The position numbers and the translations under genes are program-made. 64,000 bases of DNA from Buddleja alternifolia (taxonomy: Eukaryota > Streptophyta > Magnoliopsida > Lamiales > Scrophulariaceae), in the NCBI GenBank assembly GCA_019426215.1, contig CM033399.1, positions 29,273,022 to 29,337,021 of the forward strand. The letters are read 5' to 3'. Numbering within the stretch: position 1 is the first letter of the stretch; every line of letters begins with the position of its first letter. Shown here piece by piece: positions 1 through 10,289 of the stretch. Under the pieces are notes generated by a model. The model saw nothing but the letters and a program-made list of their open reading frames with translations. It was not told the origin of the DNA and searched no databases.

Positions 1-84
1 CTCTAGCTAACACCTTGACTACTTTGTACGGACCTTCCCAGTTAGGGTCCAACTTCTTCACCGTGCATACCGCATCTACTCTTT

Positions 85-1186
85 TCAATACCAGATCCCC
101 ACCTGGACAGATCTGGCCTTCTCCTTTGTTCTTTGAGTTGTCATGATCCGTTGTTTGTATTGTTCAATCCTTAGGTATGCCTTGTCTCTAACCTCATCAA
201 TTAGTTCCAGCTCTTCCCTTAGCCTTTCTTCATTTTGCTCCTGCTCAAAATATCTAACTTGGTAGGATTGTACCCTGATCTCTGTAGGTATGACAACCTC
301 AGCTCCATACACCATATGAAAGGGACTCTCTCCTGTAGTTCCGATATGACCACAACACTGATTGCAATTCCTTAACCCTGTTTCCACCCACTCCATCCAG
401 TCTATTTGACCGAGGTTTGAGTATTTTCCATGAACATATTAGAAATGGGTTATAGCTAAAATAAACAAAGTTGAATACGCTAATTAAGTGCATATATACT
501 CTAAAAGAAAGGTTGTGGACATACATGGTCTTTAGACCTTTTACTATTATTCTATTGGTAACCTCTACCTACTCGTTGGTTTGAGGATGAGCTACCGCAC
601 TGAAGCGTTGCTGGATCCCCAACTCTTCGCACCATCTCCTCAGCTTCACTCCACTGAACTGTCTTCCGTTGTCGGCTACGATCTCCCTAGGTATGCCAAA
701 TCAACATATGATGTTCTTCCATAAGAAACGAATGAATTCTGCCTCCGTGATCCAAGCCAAGGCTTCAGCCTCCACGCATTTACTGAAGTAGTCGACTAGC
801 ACTAATAAAAATTTATTTTGCCCTTTTTCTATAGGAAAGGGACCCACGATGTCCATACCCCATTTTGCGAAAGGACACGGAACACACATGGAACGCATTG
901 TCTCTGCAGGCTGATGAATGAGGCTTGCATGCTTTTGATATTATTCACATTTCTTTACCAGGTTAGCCGCACCTTCCTTCAGGGTTGGCCAAAATTAGCC
1001 AGCCCTTAAGTTTTTTCTAGCCAGGGCTACACCACCTATGTGGCTGCCGCAACTTTCCTCATGAATTTCTCTTAGTATGTAGTCTCCTTCTTCTATTGAA
1101 ACACAACTCAGGTGGGGTTGTACAAACGACTTCTTGTATAGCACGTCATTAATCATAACAAACCTCGTAGCCTGGTCTCCAAGCAT
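85..1186 (-). pseudogene. gypsy 1 integrase, broken
   Basis: Integrase region of the gypsy polyprotein, which would insert the cDNA copy into the host chromosome. Pieces in order on the minus strand: the end of the zinc-binding N-terminal part (HEESCGSHIGG, around 1040-1075), the catalytic core start with FAKWGMDIVGPFP containing the first acidic residue (around 830-880) and VDYFSKCVEAEA (around 760-800), then the later core and C-terminal part with GESPFHMVYGAEVVIPTEI (around 285-350). Frameshifts and stops separate the pieces, so no functional enzyme is made. The end of the protein lies close to or beyond the window edge. Confidence 0.85.
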
Positions 1187-1269
1187 TGCCTTTTCTTCAT
1201 TTCGTCGGGTAATATTCCGCTTGTGAGATATTGAATTATCTCAGTCCTCCAATCTTCGCTTTCCTCTAC

Positions 1270-1918
1270 CTATATGATTTTTTGCTCTGTGCTAGGTCTG
1301 GCCATGGCTTGTATGGTGATATTCCGAGTTTGACAGTCAGTGACTGAGTTGCCCAGCTTGGACAAATAATCAGCTTTGGTGTTTTCAGCTCGTGGTATTT
1401 GATGTACCTCCAGCTTGTGGAAGTTCTCACGTAGTGTCTCTATGGTTTTCAAGTACTTCACCATTCTTTTCTCCTTGGCTTCGATTGTTTGGTGATGAGC
1501 TGCGAATCTGAGTATACTATCGGATTCTTAGCCCCTCCATTGAGCGCCATTTTAAGTCCCATGATGAATGCTTCATACCCCGCTTCATTGTTGCCTTGAA
1601 CTCAAATTTGATTGCATATTCCAATTGATCCCCTTCAGGTGTGGTGAGTACCACACGTGCACCACTTCTATTCTAGGTGGCTGACCCATCCACATGTAAA
1701 ATCCAAACTTTTTCTTCCTCCTTTCCTACATGCTCAGGTCTCGTTATTTCAGTAACAAAATCTACCAGGACTTGCGCTTTGATTGCAGCTCGTGACATGT
1801 ACTCTATCTCGAATTCCCCTAGCTCCACAGCCCATTTGACAAGTCGGCCTGATGTCTTCGCCTTCCCAAGCACAACTTTGAGTAGTTGCCTGGTCTTTAC
1901 AATGATTTGGTATGTCAA
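1270..1918 (-). pseudogene. gypsy 1 RNase H region, broken
   Basis: RNase H part of pol, lying between RT and integrase. The recognisable start is WILHVDGSAT near 1680-1710, where the aspartate of HVDGS is the expected first catalytic residue. Upstream the same frame has KWAVELGEFEIEY, the usual linker from the RT connection to RNase H. Downstream, near 1270-1464, comes ENFHKLEVHQIPRAENTKAD, typical of the RNase H end with its conserved R-x-x-N-x-x-A-D. Between these the frame shifts at least once (about 1470-1670). Assigned by domain order and motifs. Confidence 0.8.
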
Positions 1919-2302
1919 AAATAAGGTTTTAGCCTTCTTGCTGTAATGACTGATGCCAATGCCATCTTCTCGATATCTGGGTATCGAGATCCCACATCTG
2001 AAAGTACCTTGCTGACGTAATACATGGGTTTTTCCATCTTGTCATCGTCTTACACCAAGACTGTGTTGACAGCTCGATCAGCCATAGCTATATGTATTAT
2101 AAATGGCTTGCCCTACAGAGGTTTGGTAAGCAGCGACATCTGGCTCAGGTATGCCTTGAGATCTTCAAAAGCTTGTTGACACTCAGGAGTCTAATTGAAA
2201 TGGTAAACTTCTTTCTGCGAATTTGGATATGAAACGGCTTAGGGTTGTGATTTTCCCATTTAGCCTTTGCATTTCAGTCACATTTCTAGGTGCCACCATG
2301 TC

Positions 2303-3004
2303 TTAAATAGCCTTGATCTTCGCAGGATTGACTTCTATGCCTTGTTTTGTGATTATGTATCCTAGGAACTTCCCTCTTTTGATTCCAAATGCACACTTGG
2401 TTGGGTTTAGCTTCATTCTATACCTCCAGAGTGTTTCAAGAGTTTTTTGCAGGTCTTGCACATGCGTGTTGGCGATACGGGTTTTAACGACCATGTCATC
2501 TACGTATACTTCGATTTTTCTCCCCATTCGCTCACGAAACATCATGTCCACTAGCCTTTGGTATGTAGCTCCGGCGTTTTTAAGAGCGAAGGGCATAACT
2601 ATGTAAGAAAATGTGCCAAAAGAGATGATGAAGCTAACACTCCTTTGGTCTTCCTCATCCAAGGGTATTTGATGATATCCGCTCTGCGCATCCATAATAC
2701 TTAGTAGCTCATATCCAACTGTGGCATCCACCAATTGGTCTATCCTAGGAAAAGGATAATGATCCTTAGGACAGACATTGTTCAGGTTGCGGAAGTCGAT
2801 GCACATTCTCCATTTCAAATCGCCTTTAGGTACTAGGACTACGTTGGACACCCACTCTGGGAATTGAATTTCTGCAAGTTGCTTGGCTTTGAGTGATTTG
2901 TCAATCTTCGCTTTGATTATATCGTCTTTCTCTAGGCCAAAATGCTTTTTATTTTGGATAATTGGTTTTGCACTAAGATCCACGTTGCGGTGATGCTGTA
3001 TCAC
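2303..3004 (-). pseudogene. gypsy 1 reverse transcriptase, open over 233 codons
   Basis: Reverse transcriptase core, which copies the element RNA into DNA. Visible motifs in order: PKGDLKWRMCIDFRNLN, DHYPFPRIDQLVD, LLSIMDAQSGYHQIPLDEED, FGTFSYIVMPFALKNAGATY, and the catalytic YVDDMVVK near 2490-2515, then KFLGYIITKQGIEVNP. The YVDD box and the MDAQSGYHQI aspartate are intact. The frame ends at a stop near 2302 just before the RNase H connection, so the polyprotein is truncated. This is the best preserved part of the element. Confidence 0.9.
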
Positions 3005-3037
3005 TGTTGGGTCGATGCCTACCAGGTCATTAGCTGA

Positions 3038-3777
3038 CTAAGAGAAGACATTTGCGTGCTTTCGTAGCATGGCCACTAGCTCATCCTTCAGGTCGGAGCT
3101 TAAATGCGATCTAATTTTGACTGTCCTTTTATCTCCGGGTATGAGTTTTATAGTCATAAACTCTCCTATTGGTTCAACATGCGATGGAACTATCTTCTTG
3201 GTAATCTCCCTTTTTTCTACCTCCATTGTCTGGGGCTTGCGCTTCTTGTCCTCATCTGCCTTATCTCCTTGCTTAATGGAAGCTAAGTAGCATTTCTTAG
3301 ATTGATGTTGGTTGCAGGATACCTCTCCTACTCCGTTGAATGTCGGGAACTTAATTTTCATATGTGGTATTAAAACAACCGCCTCAAACAAGACCAGTGC
3401 AGGTCTACCAAGTATCACGTTGTAGGCTGATGGAGTATCCATGATTAAGAATCTAGTCAACTTTGTCATTTTGTTGGAACCTTTACCTAGGGAGAGAGGT
3501 AATGAATTGATGCCCATAGGTTGTACCGCTTCCCCTGAAAAAGCAAACAACACAGTCACACGGCCTCCAGCTTGCCAACTCCTAGATTCATTTGTTCGAA
3601 TGCTTGGTAGAACAGGATATCTACTAAGCTTCCAGTATAAACGAAGATCCTTTGTACATCATAATTTGCAATAACATTAACTATCACCAACGTGTCATTG
3701 TTAGGTGTCTGCACAACTTTGGCATCCTCCTGTCCGAATTGTATTTTTGGCCTAGGTCTAGCATGACTAACATTCAT
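3038..3777 (-). pseudogene. gypsy 1 aspartic protease region, active site altered
   Basis: Retropepsin-like protease region between gag and RT, which would cut the polyprotein. Two overlapping frames, 3556-3777 and 3038-3559, imply a frameshift near 3557. The expected D-T/S-G active site reads VYTGSLVDILFYQ, so the catalytic aspartate has become tyrosine and the enzyme would be inactive. The related element at 31915-35736 keeps DSGSSVDILFYQ at the same place. The second frame carries MDTPSAYNVILGRPAL and the linker towards RT. Both defects support an old copy. Confidence 0.85.
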
Positions 3778-3825
3778 GAAGAACGAAGGTTGAGTTTCTA
3801 TTGCTCTTGCTTGTCTCCGCAGGTT

Positions 3826-5042
3826 TTACTTTGATTCATCTCCTGCTACACCTCCCGAGATGATGTGAATAGTTGCTCGATCATTGTTATCGACCTCCAT
3901 AGGTGCTGCCCCTTGAGATGGTGCCCTGTTAATTTGTTGAGGAAAGTTTCCTCTTTCTCCAGACCCGGTTCTTATACCTCTCCATCCTCTACTTCGACCT
4001 CTCCAGGTACCACACTCTCGAGCTAGGGCTGAGTTATTTGCATTATTGGTATTTATCACGTATTCCTTCAGAGAGCCCATTTTGGCTAGACGTTGGGTTT
4101 CATCAATCAATTATGGGCATTCATCTATATCATGTCCATAGTCACGGTGGTATTTTCAAAAAAGTCTGCTAGGCGGGTTCTTGGGTTCTTGATCCGCTCC
4201 TTCTGGCCATTGAATCAGATTCTTGACCTCCACAGCCATCAAATGGTAGCTCTAAGTTTTTCTTATGGGTATGCGTCTGGATCTGGGCACACCTGAAGCT
4301 GGTTCTGCCACATGGGTCGAGCTGGGAGCTTAACCACTTCTTTCTTCTTTACCGATTTATTCTTATTGCCATCGTCTTGCTTTTCTTTATTTTGTTCATC
4401 CCTCCTCATCATGTGAGCGTCTTCCAAGTTAACATATTTTTCAGCCCTGGTGAGCAACTCATCGAAGCTCAGGGCAGGTCTCTTGGTTAATGACTTGAAC
4501 AAGTGTCCTTCCTTCAGGCCCATCGTAAATGCACTTGCCTTCAGATCTGATATAGTAGATGGGGTCTCCAGTTCTACAACATTGAAACGCTTGATGTATG
4601 CACATATGGTCTCATCTTCTCTTTGCTTGATGCTAAACAAACTCAAAGGAGTTTTCTTGTGTTGTTTGCTATTGGTGAACTGGTGCATGAACTTTAAGCT
4701 AAATTCCGAGAAAGATCCAACCAATTCCTGCCCAGATTTGGCCAAAGTACACAAGAACACCCTGCATTTGATAGCGTCGAAGTACCTGTGTAGCAAAGCA
4801 TAATTTTGAAAAGTATATAAATGGCCTTCCGGGTCCGTATTTCCAACATAAAGTGAAATGGATTGGACCTTGAAATTTTTTGAAAGTTTTTCATTTGCAA
4901 TGAAATCCGTAAATTGAATTCCTCGATCTAAAAAGGCCTTGCCTCCTATTGCCTTGTGCTCCAGCTCTTCCATCCACCTTGCTATTTTCTTCATTTGTTC
5001 AGGCCTTTCTTTTGATTTTTTTTCATACCATGGCCTATCCAA
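3826..5042 (-). pseudogene. gypsy 1 gag core and C-terminal part, broken
   Basis: Gag particle protein of the gypsy element. The frame at 4263-5042 (259 codons) begins MDRPWYEKKSKERPEQ and contains the retrotransposon gag motif YVGNTDPEGHLYTFQNYALL followed by KCRVFLCTLAKSGQELVGSFSEFSLKFMHQF. A second frame at 3826-4110 carries the basic glycine/arginine-rich end (RGRSRGWRGIRTGSGERG). A frameshift and stops lie between the two. I see no CCHC zinc knuckle, which is common in this plant gypsy group. Confidence 0.8.
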
Positions 5043-5376
5043 TCAGATCTGGCAGACACATAGCTACTGACATCGTCCTCGAGATCCTAGACATGCTTGG
5101 TGCGGACGCGTGCTTGACGTTTCTACAGATAGTCCTTTCCAGTCATGTCATTATGTGAGTGCTGCATCCGGGGATACGAATTATCTTCGCGCAGCTGTTC
5201 CTTGAACGGATTAGGTTGGGTAGCCCAACCTTCCAGATCTTCATCGTCCTGGTCTGGCTGCGCATTTAGCGTCCTTCTGGAGCTAAGCACTTTTTCAGAA
5301 GCACATTGTCTTCACCTTGCTCTAGGTACTCAGGTCGTTCACCTTGCCTTATTTTCCATCAGGGATAACGTTACCA

Positions 5377-5754
5377 TTACCCCCCAAGCTCCATGTTTCT
5401 AGCCATGGTAGTTCCCCTTGAAAGAGGTGACACAACATCATCTTTACGTGCCAGATCGGGCACACCTGCAAGTTTGGAGTCTACTACTTTGTTGACGACT
5501 TTGTTGATGAAACCTTCTATTCTTCCCATGAGTTGCTCCAGGTCCAGAACACTTTGGGGAGAAGCGTCTTTCCCACTTATTTGCTCTCCTGGGGAATTGT
5601 CCAGTCCTGGGTTCTGCAAGTCATCCGCTAGTTGCCTCACCAGGTTGGCCGGCGTTGTAGGCGTGGCCTGTTCGACCCCAGATGGAGACAACATCTCCTT
5701 CTTCCCATTTTCTATCAGATTTTCCGCCCCCAACATGTCCTCCTCTGCCATCAC
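5377..5754 (-). CDS. gypsy 1 gag N-terminal leader frame (125 aa)
   Basis: Open frame of 125 codons directly downstream of the primer site, at the place where gag of this element should start. The product is acidic and low in hydrophobic residues, with the segment VLDLEQLMGRIEGFINKVVNKVVDSKL looking like an amphipathic helix. It ends at a stop near 5377, and the gag core resumes in another stretch at 5042, so in this copy the frame is disconnected. I cannot assign a domain; the call rests on position. Confidence 0.55.
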   Translation of the reverse strand: MMAEEDMLGAENLIENGKKEMLSPSGVEQATPTTPANLVRQLADDLQNPGLDNSPGEQISGKDASPQSVLDLEQLMGRIEGFINKVVNKVVDSKLAGVPDLARKDDVVSPLSRGTTMARNMELGG

Positions 5755-5825
5755 AAACTGTTAACTTAAAAGAAAAAAAATTTGCGAAAAAATAAAGTTA
5801 CCTCACACCTTATTTTGCTCAGATT

Positions 5826-5842
5826 TCCGACAGACGGCGCCA
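5826..5842 (-). other. gypsy 1 primer-binding site, tRNA-Asp-like
   Basis: Read on the minus strand, the LTR ends in CCACACACATCA, followed after AT by TGGCGCCG. This fits the 3' end of plant tRNA-Asp over the first 8 to 9 bases and then diverges. It fixes the inner end of the 5' LTR at 5845 and the element's orientation as minus. Confidence 0.8.
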
Positions 5843-5874
5843 ATTGATGTGTGTGGGAAGCACACCAATGATAA

Positions 5875-6424
5875 TGATGTGGGTCAAAATAGATTCTTGG
5901 GCCAAACTGACAGTCCAACACGATTAGGGGCCTAAGACAAATAGTATCACGGACTCGGATCCCCTTAGAAGATATTATGGTCAGGTCTGTCCAGCTGAAG
6001 GTTCGCCCGGTCCTGACCTGCACAGGTAGAGCATTCTTTATAAGGTAAGCCTGGATCAAGATCAGACAAGAATCAATCAGGAGATATACTTACCATATCT
6101 GGACCTGCGGAGATCATGCCGACCGACCTACCAATTATACCATTAAAGAAATAGCCCAAGATGGAAGGATCATGATTTATTCTACTTTCCAATGTACATT
6201 TAAGAATAGTTGACTCACCTTTTTATGCACCCATCATAAACTTGTATATATATCACCTCCAAACACTAATGAAAGGATCGACTCTTTTTACCCTGTGAAC
6301 ATAGGTCATATTTTGGCAGAACCACGTATATCTTGTGTCATTTTTACTATTATTTTCGTGCTTTATACTATATTGTTATATAATATATCGCATATTATCA
6401 TTGGTGTGCTTCCCACACACATCA
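5875..6424 (+). mobile_element. solo LTR of the gypsy family, inserted in inverted orientation
   Basis: Begins TGATGTGGGTCA and ends CCCACACACATCA (550 bp). It is flanked by the 5-bp direct repeat GATAA at 5870-5874 and 6425-6429. It sits in the host LTR in the opposite orientation, so the ends of the two related LTRs form a 31-bp perfect inverted repeat (5845-5875 with 6394-6424). No internal region is present, so it is a solo LTR left by recombination between two LTRs. Confidence 0.88.
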
Positions 6425-6441
6425 GATAATATGCTATATAT

Positions 6442-7950
6442 TGTTAGGAAATTTCACGTTAGATGTTTTGATGATGACAAGAATAAGACTTTATGTTAGA
6501 CTCCAAAAATAATGTAAGTTTATGTTTTCATAGAACAATTGTATAAGCGTTTGAAAGTCTATAATTTTATTAGGCTTGTAATTTTTATCTTTGTAGATTT
6601 TAGATTAAGTATTTGATACTGAGTCGCTGATAAAATTCTAGGTGAGTCTATCAAAGATGAAGTTGAAGATCAGCGTCTAAAGTCAAGTAAAGATGAAGAT
6701 TTGTTCTTAGCGTCTGTCAAACGCTAAAGGACTATTTCAGGGCCGTTGAATCAAGCGCTCGAATGACTCAAGCGATCAAGGATCAAATTCACCTGAAATA
6801 AATTTTCAAGTCATAGAGGACTTAAATGCAATTATTAAAGGACATTTATTTCCAACGGTAAAGAAATTCAAATGCATTAAATGTCTGATAAGTGCATTAA
6901 ATGTGATAAGCTATTATGACTTGTGGAAAAGCCACTTTTTGACTAGACTGTCAGAAATCAGAGTTCAAAACCTGCTTCTGTCCAATCGGAACCAGCAAAA
7001 ATTGAGGAATGTCAGAAAGGGATTGTTTAACGCGCTGCGTGAGATACACGCGCTCACAAATGTCCAACGGACAAATCCCAAGAAACCTTATAAATAGTAC
7101 CCTTCAGTGAACCCTAAATATACAATTGCATGCATAAGAAAAAGGTCTAAACTTTGCTGAAATTATTTGAGAGAAAAGCTTATAAACTCCATAGCAAAAA
7201 ATCCTCTCAAGCTTTTTATACATTCCAAAGACAGTCAAAGATATCTCAAACCTCTTCAGAGAAGAACCCTAAATTCCTATTGAGATATCTCAAGTTGTTT
7301 GAACTTCCCAACATCAAACAAACCTGTGACTAAACCCTCAACTTCTTTCAACTGAGTGAGAAAGTTGTTGATTCTACAAGCAGCATTTCTGTGTGAGAGA
7401 AGCTTGTTGAAGTAGGTCTTTATTGGAGCTGAAGTCTGTGTGATCAAGGAGCTCAAGATCATCTTCCTTTCATCTATTTTGTAGAAGTCTCTATGTGATC
7501 CTTCGATAATCAATTTAGTGAATTCCTCCAATTGCAAAGGAGAAGAAGGACGTAGCTGGAATTACATCACCTGGTGAATCTTACAATATATTGTGTCATT
7601 TACTGTTTTATTGCTTTGCTTTACTGTTCATATCATATCATTGAAAAGTATTTAAAACGGTTAAGCGACTAATTCAAGTTCAAGAGAACGTTAAACTATA
7701 AAATTATTTCCGCTGTGCTAACCCTGATTAAGCGATTGAAACATTACCCTACTTTGGTAATTGTTGAAATCACTAAGTCCAAGTTATCTATTCCTAAGCG
7801 CCTGACCTAGCGCTAAGCTTTCCAAGCATTCAAAATTCTTCAAAGTAATACGAAAATTTTTCAAGTCAAAAAAGACTTTAGGGTCTATTCACCCCCCCCC
7901 CCTACCCCCACCCCCTTTTAGACCCTTTCGTATGCCACTTGGGACCATCA
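6442..7950 (+). repeat. Element A 5' LTR
   Basis: Starts TGTTAGGAAATTTC and ends GGGACCATCA, immediately before the primer site. A TATA box (TATAAATAG) lies at about 7089-7097, followed by the CT/A-rich leader expected of R-U5. A length-variable C tract lies near the end (about 7890-7915). Length 1509 bp. Confidence 0.93.
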
Positions 7951-7952
7951 AG

Positions 7953-7964
7953 TGGTATCAGAGC
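7953..7964 (+). other. Element A primer-binding site, initiator Met tRNA
   Basis: TGGTATCAGAGC lies two bases after the 5' LTR. It is the complement of the 3' end of plant initiator tRNA-Met and is standard for Ty1/copia elements. Confidence 0.95.
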
Positions 7965-8056
7965 GGTTGAAGTAGAAACCTAAGAGTTTCAGAGCGTAAC
8001 TGCTTGTTTAGATCCAGTTTTCTAAACTTAGTTGCTTTATTTTTTAATCTCATATC

Positions 8057-10276
8057 ATGGCTTTTAACAAAATGCCAAAGTTGATTGAGTCAAACTATGA
8101 CTCATAGAAACTTAGAGCATTCACTTATCTTTGTTCATGTGATAATGAGATGTGTGATGTAATTACAAATGGCCCCATTCAAATCATGAAAGTTGTAACT
8201 CGAGCCCCTGGAGCGACTGAAGCGACTCCAGATGGTTATGTCGAGAAACCTAAGTTGGAATGGACGCTAGACGATCAGAAAAGAGTGAATCTAGATAATG
8301 TTAGACGAAGCGCTCTCTACTCAACGTTAATAGACAATGATGGATTGTTAAACAAAATCAAGCAATGTAAGACTTCAAAAGAGATATGGGATAAATTGGC
8401 TATTGTATGTGAAGGTTCAGCACAGATGAGGGAGAACAAGCTCTCCATAGCCATGCAAAGATTTGAGCATTTCAAAATGCAGCCCAATGAGACGCTAGAA
8501 CAATAGGATGCAAGGTTCACTTTGCTCATTACAGAGTTAGCGTCACTCGATAAAGAATTGACCAACAAGGAAATGGTCACCAAGATATTCAGAAGTCTTC
8601 CAAGCAAGTATTTGATTAAGACTGTTGCCATTAGAGAATCACAGACTTTGGAGACTCTAACTCCAGAACATGTGTTTTCAGAGTTAAAGGCATTTGAGTT
8701 CGAATTGGGTGAAGTCAGTGACACTTTGACTTCAGCGACTGAATCAGGAGCTTTAATAGCTACAACTAAGAGTCAGGGTAAAGCGATTAGTGAGGTGAAA
8801 TTGACAGAATCAAATGAGGAGAAAGAGATAGCTTCATTGGTCAAGAAATTCAAGAAATCTCTAAGATATGAAAAGAGAAATCCTATTGGACAAACCTCAT
8901 TTCAAACCCCTCCCCCTACACCAGTGCCTCAGTATCAAGCGCCAGTGTACTCTGCACCTCAACCTCTAGCGCCAGTTCAACACCAAGCACCTCCATCTCT
9001 GACTTAAAATTTCTCAGCACTAGTAGTTTCCAAAAGGCTATCAACTAAACATAAAATGAAGAATAACCTTTATCATAACTGCAGGGAACCAGGGCACTAC
9101 CAGGTAAATTGCCCTATTTCGAATGTATCGAAGCCCACAAAGCAAGATCATGCGAATAGAAACCAATTTAGGAGCAACCTTCGCCAACAAGGTTTGCTAG
9201 CGGAATCTGAACCATTCTCCTTACCTGAAGAGGACTTGGAATCATTAGATGAAAGCAGTGATGATGAGCCATCAATCAACTCAGCTTTAATTTGTCTCAT
9301 GGCGAGAGATAAAGAAGCGTCTGATGACTCGCTATCTAAGGTAACCACTGAGTTATCTCATCCTCTTTCTTATGATGAATTACTTGACAAAGTAAATAAA
9401 TATTATAAAGACTGTCAAGATGCTACCAAATTATATCAAAATCACTTCGATATCATTTCATCGCTCAAGAGTGATAATGTGACACTCAAGGCAGAGTTGC
9501 AAGTTCAGCAACAATGCATTGAGAAGAACAAATCACTTGAGAGTGAGATAACTAACTTGAAAAGTGATCTTGATATAAGAGTCAAGAGAAAAGCTGAATT
9601 GATCGCCAATCTAGCCAAATCAGAACAACTTATCTCATCATGATCCAAAGCGTCAAGAAAGCTAGATAATATGACTGAGGTAACCAGACTTTTTGGTGAA
9701 AAGACCGATTTAGGTTGTGATAAATTTGGTCATTAATCAAAAGCGTCTAAAGTTACAGCAACCAACAAAGGAAAATGTGTATTCTTTGTTGAGAAGAGTT
9801 CAAACAGTTAAAAACTGAATGAACCCAAGGACAATGATAAGAGGCCAAATGAGAAGGTCAATACCAACTCAGGTAACAATGAGAAGACAAAAGTGAATGA
9901 TTCACAAAAGAAGGTTAATCTAAACGCTCAAAAGGCTAAGGATAAACCATCTACAAGTGAATCAAACGCAAAGCATCAATCGCCAAAAGCAACTCCTAAG
10001 CCAGTGCCGAGGAAATACCAACGCCAATATCCTCAAAGATCTAGATCATATTATCGATACTATGATGATTATGATTATGATTACGACTATGATTACTATT
10101 ATAATCGAGGATATTACTATACACCTAAAAAGCACACATAACATAAACCGAAATCCAATAAGGCCAGTCCTCTAGTAAGGAAGACCAGATAAATATGGGT
10201 TCCGAAAGTTTTAATTCAAACTGAAGTTACTAATGTTGAAGGACCCAAGACAAAATGGGTACCTAAGAAGAATTAG
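8057..10276 (+). pseudogene. Element A gag, broken
   Basis: Gag capsid/nucleocapsid protein. The start ATG at 8057 gives MAFNKMPKLIESNYDS and then a stop at about 8105, at a codon that is open in element B. The rest aligns with the B gag along its length: the copia gag core (KTSKEIWDKLAIVCEGSAQM), a proline/glutamine-rich linker around 8895-9000, the CCHC knuckle near 9070-9110 (YHNCREPGHYQVNCP; the first cysteine is replaced by tyrosine), an acidic stretch, a coiled-coil-like part and a tyrosine/aspartate-rich region (10050-10130). Several stops interrupt it. It ends at TAG 10274-10276. Confidence 0.88.
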
Positions 10277-10289
10277 AACTGCCCTTTAA

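Larger units (their letters stand above)
1..5844 (-). mobile_element. Ty3/gypsy retrotransposon 1 (Tat-like), internal region, 3' end outside window
   Basis: On the minus strand the order is primer site, gag leader frame, gag core, aspartic protease, reverse transcriptase, RNase H and integrase, which is Ty3/gypsy order. The RT motif NAGATYQRLVDMMF and the protease motif AYNVILGRP are familiar from the plant Tat/Athila group, so I place it there with moderate confidence. All frames are broken by stops or frameshifts, so the copy is dead. The 3' LTR lies beyond position 1. The 5' LTR is present but split over 5845-23982 by later insertions. Confidence 0.9.

Noticed and set aside
5845..6424. 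Reading 5845-6424 as one LTR with 31-bp terminal inverted repeats.
   Set aside because: The GATAA duplication at 5870-5874 and 6425-6429, and the match of 5875-6424 to the gypsy 2 LTR in the other orientation, show two different LTRs meeting.
7277..7537. Antisense frame inside the element A 5' LTR, with a similar one at 19814-20143 in the 3' LTR.
   Set aside because: They correspond because the LTRs are copies of one another. Element B's LTR does not keep the frame, so it is not evidence for a gene.
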